Origin: Escallonia rubra
Lineage: Eukaryota; Streptophyta; Magnoliopsida; Escalloniales; Escalloniaceae
NCBI GenBank assembly: GCA_033065855.1
Contig: JAVXUO010000057.1
Location: forward strand, 62,001 to 126,000
DNA length: 64,000 bases
Reading direction: 5' to 3'
Shown here: one piece after another, positions 29,201 through 37,862 of the stretch
How the letters are laid out: every line of letters starts with the position of its first letter
How positions within the stretch are numbered: position 1 is the stretch's first letter
Program-made: the position numbers and the translations under genes
The notes under the pieces: model-generated
The model's database searches: none
Told to the model about the DNA's origin: nothing
Seen by the model: only the letters and a program-made list of their open reading frames with translations

Positions 29201-32200
29201 AGCTAGGCATGCATACGTACTGGATTCATAATGGGAATGACTCCTGACTTCTACTTTACCTACATAAGTGTGTTTAGATCCCATAATCACTGCATTGCCG
29301 GACTTGACGCATGAAATCAAGAAAAATCGTCACCCCAGTATAACTTTTGTCCGTTTAGCGAGGCAAGATGTCAACAAATGGAGGGAAACTAGAGTCCTGT
29401 GAGTACATAGTAACCTAGCAACCTATTTGATTATATATACGATTCGCAAAACCGCATTGCAATTTTCTGCCAGAGCTTAGGGGATCGAAGGACTTAGGTC
29501 AAGCTATTGTGAATTTGTGATGCCTTCACTAGCTAAATTAACTAATGCCACTTTACAATGAATTAGATAAAAACGAAGATCTTTACTGCAATGTCAATGG
29601 ATTAAAGACAGTGAACTGCTTGCCAAAACGAGCAGTCACAAAACTTGTTTCTTCACTACTCCAAGAATCCTCACTCCCCACTCCACCCCTAAAAACTCAC
29701 AAGAAATAAAGAAAAACAATCCAAAAAGCTATCTAATGACCCTGTATCCAAGAATTTCAGCGTCAAAGAACCGCACAACGCAAATGATGAGATCTAGCAC
29801 GTCTCTAGATGGGTGTCTTAAAATGGCTGGTCTAACTCAGTTATTGACAGACTTACAGACCAGCTGAACTGATCAGATTAAATGTGGTCTTTCATTCTTC
29901 ACATAGCAAGCTCTGGTTAGGATTTTTCCCTTACAGATACTTATCTTTACCTCAAATTCTAAGAACACTCTCACCAGAGATTCAAGGTTTGGCCTGTTCT
30001 CTCTAGCATAACACAACATAGGGAGTCGGCATTAACCACGCAATGTTTCTTCATCAGCAGTAATAAACAGAAATTTTGTATGTTGATGCCTGCCCTTCAA
30101 TTCTGTGCATTGCAGCAAAGACATCCCCAGTTCAGAAGATAAATAGGCAAACTCATATATTATCCCTCCCAGAACCTGGAGATGCATTCCCTGCGATGGA
30201 AGTAGAGTCACCTTTTTGGGACTATTAGAGAATGTGAAGACCATATTGGTTTACAGCATACGTGCATAGGAGTTTCCATCTAGGCTTTCTATACTTGATC
30301 AAGAAAAAGCCATTAAGCAAGTGGAAGACCTATTAAAACAAAGTTATCAATAAAAACCGGACAGAGCATTCATCAGCAATAAATTCACCAGCTTTGGAAC
30401 CATAGCAATAATCAAACAAAATTATCAATTCTACGGAAGGCCATGGCATGAAAATCGACATATTTGGCATAACAGACAGCAGTTTTTTGGTATGTCTGAG
30501 GATGGCTTGTAGACGCTCGTAAGTGCTTAAGTAGCAATGTTCTCGTAAGTGCTTAAGTAGCAATGTTCTGGGACATAATACATGCAAAACAGACTGCTTA
30601 TAAAATTGCACACATACGCGAAGAAAAGATACAGAGTCCAAAAAACCTTCAAGGTAGTCAATAGTAAAGGTACAATAGGGAATCAGGGGTCCAGGACTAA
30701 TACTAAATGAAAAGACAATACCTCCCACTGCGGATAATATATAAAAGATGTCCGATGCATGAGCAAAGAATCTTCAGCAGTTCATTGTATTTCTCTCTCA
30801 TTCCTGCATTAAGAAAAGAAAACCTGAAAGTCAAAGAGACAGTCGATTCTTCTTTCCAGAAATGTAATTAATACCATCACTATAATTCAAGCATAATAGT
30901 CAAATCGAGATACATAACGTTTATCGAAATCCCAGTTTCATATATCGCGTATCGTCGACTACGAATCATATATCTAAACTACAGAATATAATATGGGAAC
31001 ACTCGATAAACAATACGTAGTGAGAAACAAAACATCTTGCACCAGTCTAATGCCTCGAGTACACCAACTGTTTATAGTTGCAACTTGCAACAAGTACAGT
31101 TTAAAAGAGCGACCCCCCAAAAGTGTTATAAAGTTAAAATGATCCTAGAAACTTGCTGTAGTTTCTGACTCGTAAGATACGTATCGTGTATCAGAATCTG
31201 TATTGCACGATACCAGCGATACATTGTGAATTTAGATGGGCATGCCATCCTGTATCATACCATATGATATGTATAGCCTATTGTAGGATACGGACAACTA
31301 CGAATACAAGTTCACAATCATCAGCATCATAACAATGCCCAGTCATCCTCCCACTGACAAATACAAAATTGTCAAGACTAATCTATCTAAAGCCCTTTCT
31401 GACCAAATTAGAATAAAATGAGCCTATTTATTGTTTCTTCCGACTTCAATGAAAGAAGAAACTCTTTAAGTAAAAAGCAAAACTCAGAAGGTTTATCATG
31501 ATTGCTGCACGAGTTTATTTAACATTCCCAAGACTGAAAATAACTAGTTAATCCCCGAGTTGGTTTGCCTTTTCCGTAAAGGGGAGCTCTTTGCTAATCT
31601 AGGGCTATTTGGATATTGCAATAACGAGCTTGCATAACCTAATTTACTGGAACATAATTACAAGTCAGGAGAGTCAAAGTTCTTTTGTAGCAGGGACAAG
31701 AAAGAACACCCCCAAACTACAAGAAAAAACCAGCCAAGAGCACAATGACTGAACATAGTTAATTTTTTGGGATAAGTACTAGTATAAAAATTGATTATAT
31801 CACTCCTCAAGGAGTATCACAAAATTTTCATTTGTAAGCACGAAGTCAATTAAGGGACTTGCAAGGACGGGATGGAATGCAACCACGAAGGTGCATCATG
31901 AGTTACAGCAGGGATGGAAGTTGGCACAATTATGTTTTTTGTGGGTCATTGGGAAGAGAGCTATAGGCACACTTTTGACGGAATGAGTTGCCTTTGCGTC
32001 GGCTTCGTGCTCTGTTCTTGAGTCCTTTTTCTTGTCTGGCTCAAATCAGACTTTCCATCATCACATGCGGCATTTTTACATTTTGTGGATGAATTTTGTC
32101 TTAGGGCAATGTTTTAGCTACTTAGTGCAGCCCATTTTCTGTAGTTCCTTTTGCTTTGTCATTTGATATACTCCTAGTGTCATGGGTCCCCTCCCCACCC

Positions 32201-35200
32201 CACAAAAAACAGAAAGAAAGAAAACCCCAACCCCACTGTGGTCTTCTAATATACTTCTACTCAATGTTACTAAACAATAAGGACAGACAATTTATACAGA
32301 AATAAGAGAAAGCATTATGCTACCGCTCATAGTAGTCTCCATTTCTACAAGGCCACGTGCAAGGAGACACCAGCCCAATGCAATATAATGGTCGTCCTTT
32401 CTCAACATAATGCTAGCAAGATCTCTTGTCACGGCTTGGAAAAGGAGTTCGTCTTGAAAAAGCCAAGAAAGAAGAATCATTGCTTGTTTACTGTTCTTTA
32501 CCCCCTTGTGCTTTACTGACTGGCAAAGAAGAACATAGACATTAGATATTCTAAAAACCAAACAAAAGGAACGTTTATTAAAAGGGCATATAACTAAACA
32601 CACATATAGGAGGATGATGACGGAACCTAGGTAGCACGGACACGGACACGGTGTCGGTGTCCGACACCGACGGGGACACCGGACACCGCAATTTTCAAAA
32701 AATCAGATTTTGGACACCGCAGGACACCGCTATTTTTTAATATATTTTTATTTTATATATATATCAAATATATTTCACAATCTAAAATAATAACTAAGTC
32801 AAAAAAATATTTCTAAAATGTTCTGAATAAAATAACTAAATAAGTAAAAAGAAAAAAAAAGAAAAAAGAAAGAGAGAGACTTTCTTCACTTAATAGTAGT
32901 ACTAATGCAAGAAAGAGGGAGAAAAAATAAAAAGAAAGAAAGAAAGAAATGAGTCAAATGACTATTGACGGAATAAAAAGAAAGAAAGAAAGAGAGACTT
33001 TCTTCTGTTCACACTTCACAGAGAAAGAAACGAACGGGAAACAGAAGAAAAAGGAGAAGGGATGAGGAAGAAGGGTCTGTGGGTCTGCGACGGCGGTGGA
33101 GGACCTCCGGCGACGATCAAGTGAGCTCCGGCGACGGCGACAGCGACAGCTGCTTCGGTATCTGGCGACGGCGACTGGATCTGTCGGCCTCGGCTTCTCC
33201 GGCGACTGGATCTGTTGGCGACTGAGCTCCGGCGACAGCTCCGAGTCGGCCGTGAGGTAAGAGAAGCACCTGTGAGGTCAGAGAGAAGGAATCGGCCGTG
33301 AGGTAATGGCTCAGAAGGGCACCTGTGAGGTCAGGGAGAAGGAATCGGCCGTGAGGTAAGACAAGCAAATGGTCCGACACTGCTCCACGCCGTGTCCGAC
33401 ACTCCTCGGTGAAGTGTCCGACACGGTGTCAGAAAATTAAAAAAATACAAAATGCCCGACACCGATCGGCGGTGTCCGACACGTGTCGGGCGGTGTCCGG
33501 AGGGTGTCGGGGTGTCCGTCCGTTTGGGACACCAAACCTCCACCTAGGAGAGGTGTCCGTGCTTCAGAGGACGGAACCCACATTATCTATATGTAAAGGA
33601 CCAAACGATGGCATGTCAAGAAGAAAAGATACAAGAGAAGTTGATGCTAAATGTTTTAGAGTGCATAGAGTAGCTCTCTTTCATTTTAGTTGTTCATAGA
33701 TTACGTTCTTCAAACATGGGGTTTGCTTAATCCCTACTTTAAAAGAATGATTTTCCGGCCTGCTTTTTGAAATTTTAAACTTCTTTATCAGATAGAATCA
33801 ATAGGGCATGAGTTGTTGACTACTAAATTCAACCTCCATCCATGTACATCCGCCTAAGGCACTTCATCCTCATAGGACAGGAAAGACCATCATGTCATTT
33901 ACACATGTATCTTGGGGGAGTAGGACGGCATTTACAAGTGCCCCCTGCTGAGGATACTGACAACCAATAAATGACCCATCCACGAAATAGAACAATCCCA
34001 AAGCTACCCTAACTTTCCGAGCCCAACCCCCCCCCCCCCCCCTTCCTCCTTTCCAGAAAAAAAAGAAAGAAAGAAAGAAAGAAGCACTCGTCTAGGAATG
34101 TTTATTGCGTTTCGACCCACCACACTCCTCCTAGGTCAGCAGCAGATCTTCAAAACTGGACAAGCCACATAACTTCAACAAAAAATAGCAGCTAATAGCC
34201 AACAACTCAACTATAAGGCCACATCTCAAAGACGAAGGTTAAGTGACCTATGATTCAGATTATCAAAAGCTATTACTCTTGCAAGCTGCACAATGGCCAA
34301 AGAAATAGACCTTAATGGAGCACTGGCCTCTAAAATAGCCTTGCACGAGCATAAATTTGTAAGTCAATCAATTTTTGGTTTTTTGCTTATTTCTTGGGAT
34401 AAGTAAAAATCTTGACCTACAGACATCAAAAGAGGTTGCTACCAATGGACATAAGATGTATACAAAATTTTCAAGCCCAAAGAAGGTCTTGCTACTGTAA
34501 TTGCCAAATACCAATTCAACTTTCGTAGTCAAGCTAAAAATAATCTTCCTCGAGATTTTATCTTGAGTTTTATATCTATAAGTAAGACCACCATTTTTCT
34601 ATCGCAAAAGGATATCAATTTAAAGATATGGTGGCTCCAGAGAAGAAAAGAGTGTCAACAAAGTATTGATGTGATTAAGGATGCGTACGACGGAGCGATT
34701 ACTAATGCAAGAACAACCGACTAGTGAGTTTCCAATTACAATTGGACTTCACCAAAGGTCAGCTCTAATCACATATCATTTTACTTTGGTATGGACGAAC
34801 TTACTAACACAACAAAGTGAGGTGACGCCAATTGAGGAAAAGATAAGGGAACATCGCTTGAGATGTTTGGTCACAAACATACAATTAGGCCTCTAGATGC
34901 CAGTGTGAGAAGAAGTGATTCGTGCAAAGTTGATGGGTAAGACGAGTTAGGGTAGGTTGAGTAGTAAGAAGAAGTCTTGATTGCTAGGAATTATCACCGA
35001 ATACATGCTTTGACTAAGGGAAGTGGAAGAAAAGAATTCATGTAGCTGGCACCAGCTAATTTAGGACAAAGGCTTAATGATAGCAATGATTTCATAGTTT
35101 TATAAGTTACTATGGTACCAAGTCTAAAAGAACCAACATAAAGGACATATAACACTTTAGCAACATCTTTAACTTAGAATGTAGCTTGTATTGCGAGTCA

Positions 35201-35845
35201 GACATGCCAATAGTTTATTTGCTTGTATCTTATTTAAAAAGGTGATTATTGCTTGTAAGAACTTCGACAATAAGTACTGAGAATTGATCAAACTCATGAA
35301 ACATCACATAGTAATGACAGAGTTATTCGAAGTGTTCATACATGTTCAATCATGGGAACAAGAACGTGGTCCAATGACTCCTCCTTTACAGCCGCGTCTC
35401 TAATATACTTGTCAAGGATCCACAGTGAATCTTCCAAAGAATCTGCATCACGCCAAAATTCAATTATACAAGATTGTTACGTAAGCTCAAGCATACACCC
35501 CTCCTCCCTTTTGACTTTTCGCGAACTTCAAGAATAGAGTTGGAGCGCCTAAACGTGGAGTTGAACTCCAATAGTAATTACGGAGCAGGTAATTAGGTTC
35601 TTTGACAAGCCATTCTACTGAATTGGCAAAAAGTTAAAAGCGGACGATTACTTACTGCTGAGCGGGGCTCGTTTGGGGGCTGAACCGAGGCGAGAAATGG
35701 CGTCGTGGAGCTTCTTGGGGCGAGCGCTGAGCAGAGTGGCCATGACTCGACCGACCGTGGCCGAGACCATCGAGTCCGGCTGTGATGACGATGTTGATGA
35801 TGAAGACGACTTCCATATCGTGATTTGTTCTTCTTCTTCCTCCAT
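5271..35845 (-). CDS. ARM/HEAT-like repeat protein, 24 exons, 1109 residues
   Basis: Exons in transcript order: 35656-35845, 35342-35442, 32324-32519, 30722-30803, 27322-27622, 26889-26991, 26657-26793, 22873-23046, 21631-21821, 21398-21541, 21229-21317, 17870-18017, 17625-17677, 16803-16858, 15555-15718, 10125-10303, 9299-9356, 9146-9218, 6812-6913, 6588-6684, 6382-6510, 6062-6300, 5825-5965, 5271-5453. Every intron is GT-AG, phases match throughout, and the total is 3330 bp with no internal stop. The start is the ATG at 35843-35845. The first 30 residues are rich in E and S. The rest is helical and leucine-rich, as in armadillo-type folds (for example GFELPTRLSVAAADC near 195 and FPIISSQLEYAA near 816). 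It ends CQKLLVCLTSP. I recall similar plant proteins annotated only as ARM repeat superfamily, so the role is unknown, probably a scaffold. Introns are packed with transposons. Confidence 0.88.
9613..9700. repeat. 44-bp tandem duplication in intron 18
   Basis: The block starting GAGTCTTAATTCATGATATA at 9613 repeats at 9657 with a few substitutions. It lies in the intron between the exons at 9146-9218 and 6812-6913 on the transcript side, or just outside exon 9299-9356 on the upstream side: its position (9613-9700) places it in the intron joining 10125-10303 to 9299-9356. No function is suggested. Confidence 0.75.
10780..11670 (+). mobile_element. Decayed RTE-type LINE, reverse-transcriptase C-terminal part
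   Basis: Plus-strand translations across frames match the end of plant RTE reverse transcriptases: LAMDELNKNI, then CMLLVGNIILIDE where an active copy has the FADD catalytic box, then KLQGNFYRMGVRPTMLYGSG and TRRDRIRNEDI. Stops and frame changes run throughout and the catalytic aspartates are gone, so it is dead. It ends near a TAAGGCTTTAATGATAATGA tail like that of RTE elements. It lies in the intron between exons 15555-15718 and 10125-10303, antisense to the host gene. Confidence 0.75.
11962..12960. mobile_element. Non-autonomous hAT-like element with 8-bp target duplication
   Basis: The left end is TAGACCAGGCAAACGGGTC. The right end reverse-complemented is TAGACCTGGCAAAAAAC, 12 of the first 13 bases matching. 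The flanks are CTAAAACA (11954-11961) and CTGAAACA (12961-12968), a 7/8 match and the length hAT insertions make. Many CGGGTA, CCCGG and GGGTC blocks crowd both subterminal zones, a possible transposase-binding layout. The 999-bp element has no transposase frame; its middle is AT-rich on the left and GC-rich near 12480-12760. It lies in the same intron as the RTE fragment. Confidence 0.8.
13329..13520. mobile_element. Palindromic MULE-type MITE with 9-bp target duplication
   Basis: The 192-bp body folds back on itself almost completely. The left half has CTGTACCCATTTCTGTGAGA and the right half has its reverse complement. Each end also has its own smaller palindrome, CTGCTGTAACCATGGGTTAC plus AGCAG. 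The flanks GGAAAAACG at 13320-13328 and 13521-13529 are identical, and 9 bp is the length Mutator-like insertions make. The loop is GA/CT-rich. It lies in the intron between exons 15555-15718 and 10125-10303. Confidence 0.8.
15872..16193. mobile_element. Possible small hAT-like element
   Basis: The left end (CTATTTACATG) and the reverse complement of the right end (CTATGTTACATG) are similar. Subterminal blocks such as CAACACTTGGACA and the reverse complement of GTCCAACACTTGGGACAC pair with each other. A related end (GTGCCAAGTCCATGTAACAT) occurs at about 8127-8147. I saw no target duplication, so the boundaries are tentative. Confidence 0.35.
16523..16602. repeat. 40-bp tandem duplication in an intron
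   Basis: Two head-to-tail 40-bp units beginning CCAATAACCAATAATTCACT, at 16523 and 16563, differing at one base. The near identity implies a recent event. It lies in the intron between exons 16803-16858 and 15555-15718. Confidence 0.85.
24721..25809. mobile_element. hAT-like non-autonomous element, copy 1
   Basis: The ends are inverted repeats: CTAGGAAGCACGGACACGG on the left, CTAGGAAGCATGGAG when the right end is reverse-complemented. The flanks TTATCCAG at 24713-24720 and 25810-25817 are identical, an 8-bp target duplication. Both subterminal zones are packed with GGACACCG and GTGTCGG motifs. The middle has a GC-rich block (about 25285-25460, GCGACGGCGGTGGAGGACCT) shared with copy 2 at 32627-33569. 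No transposase is encoded. It sits in the 3.6-kb intron between exons 26657-26793 and 22873-23046. Confidence 0.88.
30516..30568. repeat. 26-bp tandem duplication in intron 4
   Basis: The unit TCGTAAGTGCTTAAGTAGCA plus ATGTTC occurs twice in a row with period 26 and no differences that I can see. It lies about 150 bp downstream, in transcript direction, of exon 30722-30803. Confidence 0.85.
32627..33569. mobile_element. hAT-like non-autonomous element, copy 2
   Basis: Same family as 24721-25809. The left end is CTAGGTAGCACGGACACGG, and the right end reverse-complemented is CTCTGAAGCACGGACAC. The flanks GACGGAAC at 32619-32626 and 33570-33577 are identical, giving an 8-bp target duplication. 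It has the same GGACACC/GTGTCGG subterminal arrays and the same internal GC-rich block (about 33080-33370), although the AT-rich part is diverged. It sits in the intron between exons 35342-35442 and 32324-32519. No transposase was seen. Confidence 0.88.
34605..35100 (+). mobile_element. Internally deleted RTE-type LINE fragment
   Basis: Translation gives APEKKRVSTKY-like and DAYDGAITNARTT motifs, then SEFPITIGLHQRSALITYHF, the reverse-transcriptase region just before the catalytic box. It then jumps straight to TPIEEKIREHRLRC and a degenerate tail ending AGGACAAAGGCTTAATGATA. The segment with the FADD box is missing, so this copy has an internal deletion. It is the same family as the fragment at 10780-11670 and is also antisense to the host gene, in the intron after exon 2. 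Confidence 0.7.
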
Positions 35846-35875
35846 TGATACCCGCAATGAAATTTGAACCCCGTT

Positions 35876-35953
35876 AAACCCTAGTCAGTGTCATTTGGTT
35901 TTTTATTTTACAGTAGTAAGGATCATTTGCACATAAAACCCTATATTATAAGG
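35876..35953 (-). promoter_or_regulatory. Candidate core promoter of the ARM gene (telo-box and TATA-like site)
   Basis: On the + strand AAACCCTA at 35876-35883 is a plant telo-box, 31-38 bp upstream of the ATG. A TATA-like CCTTATAATATAG on the minus strand (35941-35953) lies about 100 bp upstream of the ATG. That would put transcription start near 35910 with a short leader. The TATA-like site is inside the terminal inverted repeat of the adjacent MULE. This is inference from motif position only. Confidence 0.4.
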
Positions 35954-37264
35954 CGGGTGCGCATTTCACCTTAACGTTTCATTTTGGTGCGATTCATCTT
36001 ACTGTTCTTTAATTTGTGCTCAATTTATCAATTGACGGTTTGGAGTCCAATTTCTTGAATGTCCGTCAATATTCAAGGGGTAAAATGGTCACTTCAACCA
36101 TTTTTCTGCATCACCCCTCTCTTTCTCTGTGTCTTCTCTCTTTTCTGTGTATTCACGCATCCAAGAGCACTACCACACACTTCCCCGCCACGACCAACGA
36201 TGTACACTTCGCCGCCACCACCAACACCATAGCCAGACACGATTGCGTTGTCCACCACCCTACCCACTTTGTTGCGGCCACCACCGGCCACAGCCAAGCA
36301 CGAAACCATCCCCACCACCGACCACAACCACCGCCATACCCACAGTAACCACCATCCCCAAACTCCTGATTCGAACCCATAAACATCCTGTCATTAAGTA
36401 CTTTGCTAAATCGGGGAGAGAGAGAGAGAGATCTGATGCTAGTGACGTGGTGGCGTAGAATACACAGCCACGGTGGTGCACAGACTACACGACGGTGGTG
36501 GTGGCGCTTGCTCCACGTGCCAAATCGGAGTCCGCCCCACTAACCACCCGCTCTCATCACCTCAACACAATTAGTTCGCCACATCACCATCGAGTCCGCC
36601 ACAACACCATAGTGCCAAAATGGACCCAGATCCCTTTTCTCTCTCCACCCTCACTTTTTATGGGGCTGAAGCTATCGATTGAATTGGCATAAAAGCTTTA
36701 ATGACGATTTTGGCCGCGGCGGTAGAAGTGGGTATGGTGTTGGTCGCGGCGGTAGAAATGGATTTAATGGTGGTGTTGGTGTTGGAGAGATGGAAGAGGG
36801 TTTGATTGTTAGGGTGTTAGCGATGGCAGCAGAAGTGGGTTAATGGCGGTGTTGATTTGATGGATTGAGCGACAGTGGCGCCGCGTTCGGTGGTGGCAAT
36901 TTGGGGGTTGATGGTTGTAGGAATGGTGGTGCAGCAGCCCTGGATTAGGGGTATGGTGGCGTTGGTGTTGGCCTGTTGGGTGGTGGTCAATTGAACATGA
37001 AGATGAATGGGGTAGAATTGGTTTGTACGTGTCAACCCTTTATTGGTTAATAGCAATGATGTGGCTGCCAATGTGGAAAAAGACTTTAACTGGCAATTTT
37101 ACTCCTGAAAAATTGATGGCCATCCAAGAAATTGGACTCCAAACAGTCAATTGGTAAATTGAGCACAAATTAAAGAACAATAAGGTGAATCGCACCAAAA
37201 TTGAAACGTTAAGATGAAATGCGCACCCGCCCCTATAGTATAGGATTTTATGTGCAAATGATCC
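35920..37264. mobile_element. Non-autonomous MULE with long TIRs in the divergent promoter
   Basis: The first and last 160-170 bp are inverted repeats starting GGATCATTTGCACATAAAA. Shared blocks further in include GGTGCGATTCA and TTTAATTTGTGCTCAATTTA. The flanks CAGTAGTAA (35911-35919) and TAGTAGTAA (37265-37273) agree at 8 of 9 bases, the Mutator-type duplication length. The interior is low-complexity (CCACCACC-type and GGTGGTGG-type) with frames on both strands, and none looks like a transposase. The element fills most of the spacer between the ARM gene and the PPR gene. Both TIRs carry an outward-facing TATA-like site. Confidence 0.85.
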
Positions 37265-37273
37265 TAGTAGTAA

Positions 37274-37862
37274 TAATAAACGGTACGGTGTTATTACGGT
37301 ACACGCAATCCAAAGGAAATGTTGAATGACGGTGTTGCCCCGACTAAATTTTTAGTTTACCCTCTTCTTGTAAAATGAAGTCGTTACTGTGAGTGATGAA
37401 AGGGAAGGGGGCTGGGGGAAGAAGAGATTCTAGTGACTAATGTAGTGTTGACGACGGTTGCAGCTACTGTTACCGGCGGGGGAGGTGGGTTACTGTAGTG
37501 GCGGCGGTACGGGGTATTGTTGCGACGGTGGTGGTGCGGATGTTTTGACGATGGTGCTGCTGGGTACCGTACCGGCTGTGGCGGTGGGGTACTGTACAGG
37601 CAGTGATGGTGGAATTGGCCGCCACCAAGCATGACACAAAAGCTTGGAAGAAGAGGAATCACCGAGTTCTGGATTTGGGGCGTGAAGGCCAAGGCTAAGC
37701 GAACTTTCGTGAATTTTCTCTACAGGGCTTCCCTTTTTCTGAGTTCTCTGGCTGCTAATGGGGGGCATTCTCCTTTTTGTCCATTTATTCGCCATCCACA
37801 GAGTACAAACAATCACTGATTCCACTTTGAAGACTTGAAAAAACGCTGTAAAGAAGCCTCTG
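37274..37862 (+). other. 5' flank of the PPR gene
   Basis: Contains a GGCGG/GGTGG-rich block (37430-37620) that resembles the interior of neighbouring MULEs. Its frames on both strands look like composition artefacts. Transcription of the PPR gene probably starts somewhere here, but I see no clear TATA box close to the ATG at 37863. Confidence 0.4.

Noticed and set aside
35846-35857. Upstream start giving four extra residues for the ARM gene
   Set aside because: The first codon there is TTG; the first ATG in frame is at 35843-35845.
36016-36692. Several frames on both strands inside the promoter MULE
   Set aside because: All are H, T, P or G, V-rich low-complexity readings of CCACC-type filler, overlapping in several frames, with no known domain.
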